Source: Streptomyces sp. HUAS CB01 (GTDB lineage Bacteria; Actinomycetota; Actinomycetes; Streptomycetales; Streptomycetaceae). From it: a stretch of 64,000 nucleotides of DNA. Positions 34,929 to 43,006 of the stretch are shown piece by piece. The DNA is taken from assembly GCF_030406905.1 (NCBI RefSeq), contig NZ_CP129137.1, positions 5,042,001 through 5,106,000 on the forward strand. The letters run 5' to 3'. How positions within the stretch are numbered: position 1 is the stretch's first letter; each line of letters opens with the position of its first letter. The translations under genes were made by a program, and so were the position numbers. Under the pieces are notes generated by a model. That model did not search any database and had not been told where the DNA came from. It saw only the letters and a list, made by a program, of their open reading frames with translations.

Positions 34929-37061
34929 TTGAGCCGTGAAACTGACAGTTCGTCCTCCGGGCCCCAGGGGCGCGGCGGAGCCGCGTACCCCTCGGGGACA
35001 CCGCCGTACGGATCCCGCCAGTATCCGTCGCTGCACCCGACGCAGGACGCTCCGGAGGAGAGAGCCGAACCCGCGTCCGCGCGCCGGCCGGACGAGCCCA
35101 GGACCGAGACGACGCTGACCACCCGCATCCGGATCAACATCCCGGGGTCGCGTCCGATCCCGCCCGTGGTCATGCGCACGCCCATGAGCGACCTGGACAA
35201 GCTGGACAAGAAGGGCGCCCCGGCACCCCGCGAGGGGGCTGCCGAGCGCACGGGCAGCACACCTCGTCCGTCCGCGCCCGCCCAGTCCGCCCCGGCGGCC
35301 GCCGAGGCCGGACGGGACGCGGGCAGGCCCGAGGCGCCCGAGAGGCCGGCCGAGGAGAAGACCAGCGACTGGTTCGCCCCGCGCAAGGCACCGAGTCCCA
35401 CGCCCCCGCCGGGCTCCGTCCCGGCCCAGGCGACGGGCCCGGGCCCGGGCCCGGGCCCGGTGCCGGGACCGCGTCCCGAGGACACCGGCGCCCACCGGAT
35501 CCCCGGCGCCCCCGCGCCCAGGAACGGACAGGCGCCCGCCGCCCCCCGGTTCCCCGAGACCCAGGGCGGCGCCGGGAACCGGCCCCGCAGCGGTCTGGAC
35601 GCCCTGTCCTCGGGCGTGGACGGCCCCGCCGGTACCGCACCGGGGCAGCGGCCCCCGGGTGCCGGTCCGGCCGGCCCCACGACCGGTCCCGCCACCGGCA
35701 CCTCGCCGTTCGCTCCCGGAGCCCCGACGGGCGGAGCCCCCGGTGGCGTCCCGGGCACGGGTGTACCCGGGGCCGGCCCCGCAGGGCCCCCGCGGATGAG
35801 CGACGACACCGCCGTGCTCACCCCGCAGAAGCCCGCGCCGGGACACGGCGCCGGCGGACCGGGCGCGGGCGGTGCCCCGGGCGCCAACGTCTCGGGCGAC
35901 ACGCTCACCAGCGGCATCCCCGTGGTCCCACCGGAGCACCGCTCCCCGTTCCAGCCCGGTGGCCCCGACGGCGCCGCGTCCCCGTGGCCCTCCGGGCCGG
36001 GCGGCGGGCCTCCCGACTTCCCGGGCCCCGCGACCGCACCGGGGGCGAAGCCGGGCGCCTCGCCCGCGCGGTCGTCCTCGACGCCCGCCCCGGCGTCGTC
36101 CGGCCCGGCGAAGAAGGGCCGGTCCAAGGCGGTGCTCGCCGGCGCGGGCGTGTTCGGCCTGCTCGTCGTCGCCTACGGTGCCGGGCTGCTGCTCAACCAC
36201 TCCGAGGTGCCCAAGGGCACCACGGTCCTCGGCGTCGACATCGGTGGCGGGACGAAGGAGGACGCCCAGGCCAGGCTGGAGGCGGCGCTCGGCAAGCGCG
36301 CCACCTCCCCGCTGCAGCTCAGCGTCGGCGGCCAGAAGGTCCAGCTCGCCCCGGACAAGGCCGGCCTCACCCTGGACAGCCAGGCCACGGTCCGCGAGGC
36401 CGCGGGCAGCGACTACAACCCCGTCTCGGTCATCGGTTCGCTCTTCGGTGGCGAGCGGGTGGCGCAGCCGGTCATCCCGGTCGACGAGGAGAAGCTCGGC
36501 GTCGCCCTGACCGACCTGGCGGGCACGTCCGGCTCGGCGTCGGAGGGCACGATCAGGTTCGAGCCGAACAAGGCCGTGCCGGTGCCGGGCAAGGCGGGCA
36601 AGACGCTGGACGTCCAGCAGTCGATGATCTCGGTGCGGGACGCGTACCGCGCCCAGGTCGAGACGGGACGCGTGAACAACGTCGAACTGCCCGTCGCCAC
36701 GCGTGAGCCGACGATCACCCAGACCGAGCTGAACCGGGCGATGAAGGAGTTCGCCGAGCCGGCCATGTCCGACCTGGTCACGATCAAGGCGGGCGACAAG
36801 GAGATCCAGTTCGGTCCGGCGAGGTCCCTGCCGAAGATCCTGTCGATGAAGGCGGTCGACGGACGGCTCGTCGAGGTCTACAACAAGCAGGCCATCACGG
36901 AACTGCTCGACGGGGTCTTCGACGGCATCATGGTCACCAAGGGCGACGGGAAGAAGTACCCGCTGTCCGCGGACGACGTCGCCTCCGCGATGCAGAAGGC
37001 GCTCCTCGGCAAGACGCCCGAGGAGCGCACGCAGACGATCGAGCTCGACGGCCAGGGCTGA
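34929..37061 (+). CDS. Membrane-anchored protein with peptidoglycan-binding (PG_binding_4-like) domains
   Basis: About 710 residues if begun at TTG 34929, which has GGGAGAA upstream; an in-frame ATG at 34848 lacks a ribosome binding site. Residues 1-395 are Pro/Gly/Ala-rich and disordered, including a (GGGCCC)n-encoded GPGPGP run (35435-35460). One membrane helix follows (about 400-420, KAVLAGAGVFGLLVVAYGAG). The external C-terminal 290 residues contain two related domains, the first beginning VPKGTTVLGVDIGGGTKEDA, of the kind that precedes VanW or L,D-transpeptidase domains. Neither catalytic domain is present, so it is a type II membrane protein that probably binds cell wall without cutting or linking it. 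It is followed by a clear terminator. Confidence 0.82.
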   Translation: MSRETDSSSSGPQGRGGAAYPSGTPPYGSRQYPSLHPTQDAPEERAEPASARRPDEPRTETTLTTRIRINIPGSRPIPPVVMRTPMSDLDKLDKKGAPAPREGAAERTGSTPRPSAPAQSAPAAAEAGRDAGRPEAPERPAEEKTSDWFAPRKAPSPTPPPGSVPAQATGPGPGPGPVPGPRPEDTGAHRIPGAPAPRNGQAPAAPRFPETQGGAGNRPRSGLDALSSGVDGPAGTAPGQRPPGAGPAGPTTGPATGTSPFAPGAPTGGAPGGVPGTGVPGAGPAGPPRMSDDTAVLTPQKPAPGHGAGGPGAGGAPGANVSGDTLTSGIPVVPPEHRSPFQPGGPDGAASPWPSGPGGGPPDFPGPATAPGAKPGASPARSSSTPAPASSGPAKKGRSKAVLAGAGVFGLLVVAYGAGLLLNHSEVPKGTTVLGVDIGGGTKEDAQARLEAALGKRATSPLQLSVGGQKVQLAPDKAGLTLDSQATVREAAGSDYNPVSVIGSLFGGERVAQPVIPVDEEKLGVALTDLAGTSGSASEGTIRFEPNKAVPVPGKAGKTLDVQQSMISVRDAYRAQVETGRVNNVELPVATREPTITQTELNRAMKEFAEPAMSDLVTIKAGDKEIQFGPARSLPKILSMKAVDGRLVEVYNKQAITELLDGVFDGIMVTKGDGKKYPLSADDVASAMQKALLGKTPEERTQTIELDGQG

Positions 37062-37080
37062 GCCCCGCCGTCGCGCCGTC

Positions 37081-37119
37081 CCGAGCCCCCGTCCCGCTCT
37101 CCGGGATCCGGGGGCTCGG
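37081..37119 (+). terminator. Terminator of the peptidoglycan-binding gene
   Basis: 11-bp perfect stem CCGAGCCCCCG/CGGGGGCTCGG with a 17-nt loop, 20 bases after the stop. Confidence 0.75.
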
Positions 37120-37784
37120 GCGTGCACGCGTGCCGGCCGGCGGCGGCCCTCGTGGGGGCGTCGGACGCGCGGGCACCCGCCCCGCGCAGGCTCGCCGGCA
37201 TGGCAGTCCTCCTGCTCCTGCTGGTCGTCGCGGGCGCCCTCGGCGCGGTCATGGACTCCTTCGCCCGGCTCGCGGCCCCGGATCCGCCGCCGCGGCCTCG
37301 CGGGCGGCGCCGTGCGCCGCCCTGGCCTCGTGCGAGGAGGCGTTCCGGGTGACGTCCCACGAGTCCCTTCACGAGGTCAGGGCCCAGGCGGAGCGCAAGG
37401 CCCCCTTCCCGGCCGACGACCCGTGGCTCCCCGCACGCCGCCGTGCGCCTGCCGCCGGGCCGGGTGCACCGAGGCCGGAACGTCGCCGCCGCCGGCGGAC
37501 GCGCTGCGGCGCCCGGTGCGGTGGCGGTGGCGCAGGTGCTGACGGCCCGGGGCCGCCGTACGGCACGGGCACACGGCGTCCGCGGGGGCGATCGCCCCGG
37601 CCGTGCCGCGCGCGGGGCGAGGCGGTGGCCGGGAGAACCGCCCCCGCGCTCCCCGCGGCCCCACGACGCCCCGCAGCCGTGCGCCTCGGGTCACGATCGA
37701 CCGGCGTGGCTGGTGCGCCTTGGCCGGTACCCGGCGTGGCCGAGTGCGCCCCGGTTGGGCACCGACGCGGCCTTGTGCCGCGCT
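37120..37784. other. Gene-free stretch
   Basis: About 665 bases of very GC-rich DNA. A 76-codon plus-strand frame (37122-37352) includes a hydrophobic run (MAVLLLLLVVAGALGAVM) but has no ribosome binding site and ends in Arg/Pro-rich sequence. I do not accept it as a gene, though it could be a decayed small membrane protein. Confidence 0.5.
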
Positions 37785-38624
37785 TCAGTTGAGCATCGAC
37801 CTGGCCGCGTGCGCCTTCCGACGGATCGCCGCCGCCGTCGTCGGCTCGACCGCCGAGACCACGTCCGCGTACGCGTCCATCTCCGCCGCCCCCGCGAGGA
37901 AGTCGCCGCGCTGGACGAGGAGTTGAGCGCGGTCGTAGCGGAGGCGGGCCGGGTGGGACGGAAGGAGCAGGGACAGCTCGACGGCCCAGAGCGCGACGTC
38001 CGTGTGCTCGGGCCGGGCCGCGGCCCACGCGCGGATGTTGTTGAGGATGCGGAGGACGATCTCCAGCGGGCCCGCCGGCGCCATCATCGAGGGGTCGAGC
38101 GGGGCGCCCGTCGAGCCGGCGACGAGGAGTTCCGCGTCCGGCCCCGTCAGCAGGCGGCCGCCCGCGAAGGGGTCCGCCATCACCGGCTGGGCGGGGTCGC
38201 CGAAGCCGACCACGAAGTGGCCCGGGAGGGCCAGCCCGTACACGGGCGCGCCGGCCCGGCGGGCCACCTCCATCCAGACGACGGACAGCAGGATCGGCAG
38301 ACCGCGGCGACGGCGCAGCACCTGGTGCAGGAGGGACGACTCCAGCCGCTGGTAGCAGTCCGGCGTGCCGTGGAAGCCGCAGCGCCCGCCCAGCAGCGAC
38401 GACAGCGCGGCCACCCAGTTGTGCGGGCCGGTGATCCCGTACGGCAGCAGTCCGGCGAGCCGGTCCAGCTCGATCTCGGCGGCGTCGAGTCCGGCCTCGT
38501 CCAGCTGAGGATCCGCCTCCGCACCCACGAGCAGGCACAGCGTCGCGAGGTCCGGCTGCTCGGAACGGGCCTCCTCGGCGAACCGGCGGCGCCAGCCCGT
38601 GGCCTCGGGGAGTGGCGGTTGCAT
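37785..38624 (-). CDS. SirB1-family transglutaminase-like protein
   Basis: 279 residues from the ATG of MQPPLPEATG, 17 bases after the acetyltransferase stop. The core matches the transglutaminase-like SirB1 domain (GTPDCYQRLESSLLHQVL, RRGLPILLSVVWMEVARRAG, GLALPGHFVVG). A C-terminal TPR-like helical region (about 195-275) follows. The expected catalytic cysteine/histidine pair is only partly visible: a Cys in the TPDCYQ region and the His in LPGHF. Activity is therefore uncertain. It is probably co-transcribed with the upstream GNAT gene. Function in actinobacteria is unknown. Confidence 0.82.
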   Translation of the reverse strand: MQPPLPEATGWRRRFAEEARSEQPDLATLCLLVGAEADPQLDEAGLDAAEIELDRLAGLLPYGITGPHNWVAALSSLLGGRCGFHGTPDCYQRLESSLLHQVLRRRRGLPILLSVVWMEVARRAGAPVYGLALPGHFVVGFGDPAQPVMADPFAGGRLLTGPDAELLVAGSTGAPLDPSMMAPAGPLEIVLRILNNIRAWAAARPEHTDVALWAVELSLLLPSHPARLRYDRAQLLVQRGDFLAGAAEMDAYADVVSAVEPTTAAAIRRKAHAARSMLN

Positions 38625-38641
38625 ACGCGTCTCGTACCCGT

Positions 38642-39649
38642 TCAGGAAGATCGGGAGTATCGGAAGTGGTGGTAGAGGTGGTGGACGGAGAGTCCCATCC
38701 CCTCGTACAGGGCCAGCGCCCCGCCGTTGTCCGCCTCGACCTGCAGCCAGGCCGCCGAGGCTCCCTCGTCCAGCGCCCGCCGGGCCAGTGCCGCCATCAC
38801 GGCCGTCGCGAGTCCCTGTCGGCGGTGCACGGGGTCGACCTCCACCGCCATGAAGCCGGCCCAGCGTCCGTCGACCACACACCGGCCGATGGCCGCCGGG
38901 ACTTCGGATGGGCCGGGGACGGTCGCGAACCACACCGACGGCCCGCCCCCCAGTACCTTCAGCACATGTGGCCCCGGCACACCGGACCGCTGGTAACGCC
39001 GGAGCCAGGGCTCGTCCACGGACCGGCCCAGGCGCACCCGCTCCACGTCCGCGTCCAGGTCACCGATCGGTGCGAGTCCGCCGACGCGCAGTTCGGCGGT
39101 CACCTCCCGCTCCCAGCCCCGCTCCGCCAGCGCGGCGCAGAGCCGCTCCTGGGTCCCCTCCGCGCCCGTCGCGGTCTGGACGTACGCCGGCAGCCCGCGC
39201 TCGGCGTACCAGGCCCGCACCCGCCCCAGGGCGTCGTCCAGGGGTATGCCCGGGTCGCCGAGCGGCAGCACCGAGTTCGCCCGGCGGGTGAAGCCGGACG
39301 CCGCGCGCAGCACCCACTCGCCCAGCGGTTCGCTCTCCACCGGCTGCCAGGCGCGGGCCGAGACACGCACGAGCTCGTCGAAGGACGCTGCCGGTGCGCC
39401 CCGTCGGCGGGCCGGCGCCGGGGGGACGACCTTGCCCGCGACCAGCGAGGATTCCGGGATGTGGACGCTCTCCCCGGTCCTTCGTGTGATCAGCAGCACA
39501 CCCCCGGTCCATGATGTGAGAACCCCGACCGTGTCGGTGAACTCCCGCGACCCGTCCGCCGCCTCGGCGCGCCGCCGAACCGAGACGCGTTTCCCCACGT
39601 CAGAGGGGGTGATGCGGACCTCCAGTCGTCCGCCTGCGGTGAATTCCAC
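38642..39649 (-). CDS. GNAT acetyltransferase, CG3035/Rv0428c-like (possible N-acetylglutamate synthase)
   Basis: 335 residues from a GTG with AGGA upstream. An N-terminal SH3-like barrel (about 1-80, VGKRVSVRRR...VGVLTSWTGGVLLITRRTGE) precedes a GNAT domain whose acetyl-CoA loop is VDPVHRRQGLATAVM (about 270-284), with the closing NGGALALYEGMG. This two-part layout is that of the Corynebacterium CG3035 / Mycobacterium Rv0428c family, whose Corynebacterium member was reported to act as an N-acetylglutamate synthase in arginine biosynthesis. That role is plausible here among amino-acid genes (dapC, dapE) but is not shown by the sequence. Confidence 0.8.
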   Translation of the reverse strand: MEFTAGGRLEVRITPSDVGKRVSVRRRAEAADGSREFTDTVGVLTSWTGGVLLITRRTGESVHIPESSLVAGKVVPPAPARRRGAPAASFDELVRVSARAWQPVESEPLGEWVLRAASGFTRRANSVLPLGDPGIPLDDALGRVRAWYAERGLPAYVQTATGAEGTQERLCAALAERGWEREVTAELRVGGLAPIGDLDADVERVRLGRSVDEPWLRRYQRSGVPGPHVLKVLGGGPSVWFATVPGPSEVPAAIGRCVVDGRWAGFMAVEVDPVHRRQGLATAVMAALARRALDEGASAAWLQVEADNGGALALYEGMGLSVHHLYHHFRYSRSS

Positions 39650-39788
39650 AGCTCAGTCCTCCCCTCCTGTTCGGATCATCCCCAGGAACGGAGATACTAG
39701 GTGCGGGCATCGACGACGCCGCGCTCCCGCGCAGCCCCGCGGCGAGCCGCAGACCGGACGCCGCGCCCTACCGAGGAGGAACGACAGC

Positions 39789-40109
39789 GTGACCTACGTC
39801 ATCGCGCAGCCTTGTGTCGACGTCAAGGACAAGGCGTGCATCGAGGAGTGCCCCGTCGACTGCATCTACGAGGGCCAGCGGTCCTTGTACATCCACCCGG
39901 ACGAATGCGTCGACTGTGGTGCCTGTGAGCCGGTCTGCCCGGTCGAGGCGATCTTCTACGAGGACGACACTCCCGAGGAGTGGAAGGACTACTACAAGGC
40001 GAACGTCGAGTTCTTCGACGAGCTCGGTTCGCCCGGTGGCGCCTCCAAGCTGGGTCTGATCGAGCGCGACCACCCCTTTATCGCCGCGCTGCCGCCGCAG
40101 AACGGCTGA
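39789..40109 (+). CDS. fdxA: Seven-iron ferredoxin (FdxA/FdxC type)
   Basis: 106 residues from GTG 39789 (MTYVIAQPCVDVKDKACIEE) with GAGGA upstream; the longer open frame upstream is antisense to the acetyltransferase gene. Cluster motifs are CVDVKDKACIEECPVDC and CVDCGACEPVCP, giving one 3Fe-4S and one 4Fe-4S centre. Its C-terminal extension (EEWKDYYKANVEFF) is that of the actinobacterial FdxA class. It is a soluble low-potential electron carrier. Ferredoxin followed by a dapC-type aminotransferase is also the order of Rv1177-Rv1178 in Mycobacterium tuberculosis. Confidence 0.95.
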   Translation: MTYVIAQPCVDVKDKACIEECPVDCIYEGQRSLYIHPDECVDCGACEPVCPVEAIFYEDDTPEEWKDYYKANVEFFDELGSPGGASKLGLIERDHPFIAALPPQNG

Positions 40110-40260
40110 TCGCGCGTCCCCGGTCCCGTACGGTGCGTCCGCCGTGCGGGGCCGCGGCGTTTGCGCCGCCCCGACGGCGGCGCGGGACTGCGCACAGCCC
40201 CGATCCGGTGGCACCGAACCCGCCGCCTGCCGGTCGGCGCTTCGCCGTACGAACGAGAAA

Positions 40261-41367
40261 GTGAGCACCGTGTCCGCCGTATCGTCCCGACTCCCCGTCT
40301 TCCCCTGGGACAAGCTGGAGCCGTACAAAGCGACCGCCGCGGCCCACCCGGACGGCATCGTCGACCTCTCCGTCGGCACGCCCGTCGACCCGGTCCCCGG
40401 CCTGGTCCAGCGGGCCCTCGTCGCGGCCGCGGACTCGCCCGGCTATCCGACGGTCTGGGGCACGCCCGCACTGCGGGACGCGCTGGTGTCGTGGTGCGAG
40501 CGGCGGCTCGGTGCGGTGTCGTTCGACCACACCCACGTGCTTCCGGTCGTGGGGTCCAAGGAACTGGTGGCCTGGCTGCCGACCCAGCTCGGCCTGGGCC
40601 CCGGTGACACGGTGGCGTACCCCCGCCTGGCCTACCCGACCTACGAGGTCGGGGCGCGGCTCTGCGGGGCCACCCCGGTGGTCTACGACGACCCGGTCGC
40701 CGATCTCGACCCCGCCGGGCTGAAGCTCCTGTGGCTGAACTCGCCGTCCAACCCGACCGGCCGTGTCCTCGCCGAGGACGAGCTGACCCGGATCGTCGCC
40801 TGGGCGCGCGAGCACGGTGTGCTCGTCTTCAGCGACGAGTGCTACCTGGAGCTCGGCTGGGAGGCGGAGCCCGTCTCCGTGCTGCATCCGGACGTCTGCG
40901 GCGGCACGTACGAGGGGATCGTCTCGGTCCACTCGCTGTCGAAGCGCTCCAACCTCGCGGGCTACCGCGCGGCCTTCGTCGCGGGCGACCCGGCCGTGCT
41001 CGGCGAGCTGCTGCAGATCCGCAAGCACGGCGGGATGATGACGCCCGCGCCGGTGCAGGCGGCCACGGTCGCGGCCCTCGGTGACGACACGCACGTCGCC
41101 GAGCAGCGGGCCCGGTACGCGGCCCGGCGCCTCGCCCTGCGCGAGGCCCTGCTCAACCACGGCTTCCGGATCGAGCACAGCGAGGCGAGCCTCTATCTGT
41201 GGGCGACACGCGACGAGCCGTGCTGGGACACGGTGGCGCACCTGGCCGAGCGGGGCATCCTGGTCGCCCCCGGCGACTTCTACGGCACGGCGGGCGAGCG
41301 CTTCGTGCGGGTCGCCTTCACGGCGACCGACGAGCGGGTCGAGGCGGCGGTCAAGCGCCTCGGCTGA
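40261..41367 (+). CDS. dapC: Succinyldiaminopimelate transaminase (DapC)
   Basis: 368 residues from GTG 40261; GTG 40270, three codons later, is equally possible. Class I/II PLP aminotransferase: substrate-side DLSVGTPVDP, NSPSNPTGR, and the PLP lysine in SVHSLSKRSNLAGYR (about 223-237). It converts N-succinyl-2-amino-6-ketopimelate to N-succinyl-L,L-diaminopimelate in the lysine/meso-DAP pathway. The succinylase-branch partner dapE is 2.8 kb downstream, which supports this call over a generic aminotransferase. Confidence 0.88.
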   Translation: MSTVSAVSSRLPVFPWDKLEPYKATAAAHPDGIVDLSVGTPVDPVPGLVQRALVAAADSPGYPTVWGTPALRDALVSWCERRLGAVSFDHTHVLPVVGSKELVAWLPTQLGLGPGDTVAYPRLAYPTYEVGARLCGATPVVYDDPVADLDPAGLKLLWLNSPSNPTGRVLAEDELTRIVAWAREHGVLVFSDECYLELGWEAEPVSVLHPDVCGGTYEGIVSVHSLSKRSNLAGYRAAFVAGDPAVLGELLQIRKHGGMMTPAPVQAATVAALGDDTHVAEQRARYAARRLALREALLNHGFRIEHSEASLYLWATRDEPCWDTVAHLAERGILVAPGDFYGTAGERFVRVAFTATDERVEAAVKRLG

Positions 41368-41377
41368 GGCGGGCCGC

Positions 41378-41608
41378 ACACGGTCGGGCGGCGTCCTCCG
41401 TGGACGCCGACGCGGACCCCACGTGGACGCGGACCCCGGACACGGACCGGGACGTGGACGCGGACCCCGGACACGGTCGGGCGGCGTCCTCCGTGGACGC
41501 CGACGCGGACCCCGGACACGGTCGGGCGGCGTCCTCCGTGGACGCCGACGCGGAGCCCACGTGGACACGGGCCCCGGACACGGACCGGGACGTGGACGCG
41601 GACCCCGG
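41378..41608. repeat. Nested tandem repeats (93-bp and 45-bp units)
   Basis: Starting 11 bases after dapC, a unit beginning ACACGGTCGGGCGGCG occurs at 41378, 41471 and 41516. The first and third copies are 93 bp (a 45-bp segment plus a 48-bp segment carrying two GTGGACGCGGACCCC-type motifs). The middle copy is truncated to 45 bp. No gene uses the region convincingly. Confidence 0.88.
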
Positions 41609-41747
41609 ACATCGACCCGGTTCACGGCTCGTGGCGAACAGCCGGCCCCGGTGAGGGACGGGCCCTGCTCGGACGAGGTGCCTCGGAGACCTCGGGCGGA
41701 GTGCCGTGGACGAGGTGCCGGCGCGGCTGACGGCGGACGTACGGAAC

Positions 41748-41775
41748 GGCCCTCGGGAGCGAACTCCCGAGGGCC
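41748..41775. terminator. Bidirectional terminator
   Basis: Perfect 12-bp stem GGCCCTCGGGAG/CTCCCGAGGGCC closed by a CGAA tetraloop, between the repeats and the convergent secreted-protein gene. Confidence 0.88.
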
Positions 41776-41805
41776 CTTCCGTGTCTCACGCGCGCGTCGG
41801 CCGGG

Positions 41806-42291
41806 TCAGAGGGGCAGCCCCTGCACCGGCAGCTCGCCTGCCGGCAGCGCGGTGCCCGCGTCGGGGAGGCCGCCGCCGGCCAGGCCCTGGGCGGCGGGCA
41901 GACCCTGGGTGGCGGGCAGACCCTGCGTGGTCGCGGAGGTGGCGGTCTCGCCGAGGACGCCGGCGGTGCTGCCCGCGGCCTGGCCGGCGGTCTCCTGCGC
42001 GGCCGGGAGACCGGTCTCGGCCGCGCCGCCCAGGGTGCCGGCAGCGGCCGGCAGCGTCGTGCCGACCACCCTGCCGCCGGCCTCGTTCGCCGTGCCGGCG
42101 GCCTCGCGCGCGGCGCCGTCGACGGCGGAGCCGGCCGCGTCGCCGTCGAGCTGGGTCAGGCCGCCGTTGCCCAGGTCACGGGTGGGGAGGTCCACGGCGT
42201 TCGCGGAGCCGGCCGCACCGACCACGGGAGCTGCCCCGGCTGCGACGAGCAGCGCGGCACGGGCGATCCGACGGGTCAGGGGGAGGGACAT
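41806..42291 (-). CDS. Secreted Ala/Gly/Leu/Pro-rich protein
   Basis: 161 residues from the ATG of MSLPLTRRIARAALL with AAGGAG upstream; longer upstream frames lack protein character. A Sec signal peptide ends at AGSANA (A32). The mature chain is low complexity without cysteines: many AAG/AGT motifs and a repeated GLPA-x-QG element (TQGLPATQGLPAAQGL). It resembles small Streptomyces cell-surface proteins, but I see no chaplin, rodlin or enzymatic motif. Probably exported and wall-associated. Confidence 0.72.
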   Translation of the reverse strand: MSLPLTRRIARAALLVAAGAAPVVGAAGSANAVDLPTRDLGNGGLTQLDGDAAGSAVDGAAREAAGTANEAGGRVVGTTLPAAAGTLGGAAETGLPAAQETAGQAAGSTAGVLGETATSATTQGLPATQGLPAAQGLAGGGLPDAGTALPAGELPVQGLPL

Positions 42292-43006
42292 GATGCTCCT
42301 TCGACGAGAGAACGTTGGGTGGTGACGGTGGTCCATGTCCGGCGATCGGACGCACTGACAACCCCTCGGAGGGCGGGGAAGGTTGCGGTGGTACAAGGTA
42401 AAGAGTTGGCAATGCATCGCATAATCGGCTGTGGACAAAAACGGGCGAACAATATGCGTGCGGACAGTCTGCTGAACCGTCACTTCCCTTATTGCGCAAG
42501 GGAATTGAGCGCCCGACTCGTATGGCCTCGAACAAGGCGGGGAGACTTCACGACGACGCGCGCCGCATAACTCGGGAGAGTGTCTGGTCGGACGGATGCG
42601 CGACAGGGAAATGGGTGCGCGTCAGGGCGTGGTGTACGGGAATTGCGGGGCCGCCGCAGGGCCGAGGGCGGCTGTTTCCTTTCCGCGGCGGGAACGGCCG
42701 ACTCGGGAGAGCCGGTTCCACGGGGGCGGGCCGCCGCACGGGCCGGGCTCCCGGAGCCGCTCACCGGCGGTGCACCGCCGGCGCGTGGGCCGTCCCCTGG
42801 CGCCCGCGGACGGGGTGTCCGCCAGGCTCGGTGCCGTACCGCCGCCGCCTCTACCGGCGGCGCGCCGCCGTGCGTGACGGTCCCTCCGTGCCGCGGACCG
42901 CGCGGCCCGGCCGGTGCCGTACCGCCGCCTCACCGGCAGCACGGACGGGCGTGGACGGTCTCTTCACGGGCGGCCGTTCCGCGTGGGCCGGCCCGGCCCG
43001 AGCGGG
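42292..43006. other. Gene-free stretch upstream of the secreted protein
   Basis: 715 bases. 42292-42600 is relatively AT-rich and is the likely promoter zone for the minus-strand secreted protein. It includes an inverted repeat TTCCCTT/AAGGGAA (42484-42504, 7-bp arms, 7-bp spacer) that could be an operator. 42600-43006 is GC-rich and I see nothing in it. Confidence 0.5.

Noticed and set aside
34521..37127. A minus-strand frame of 868 codons opposite the peptidoglycan-binding gene
   Set aside because: Antisense shadow created by the Pro/Gly/Ala-rich plus-strand coding; no start signal.
37122..37352. Small membrane-protein gene with MAVLLLLLVVAGALGAVM
   Set aside because: No ribosome binding site and an Arg/Pro-rich tail; it follows a terminator directly. 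Kept only as a remark in the gene-free region.
41378..41608. Open frames across the 93/45-bp repeats as a repeat protein
   Set aside because: All frames are open because of composition. No start with a ribosome binding site, and no conserved ends.
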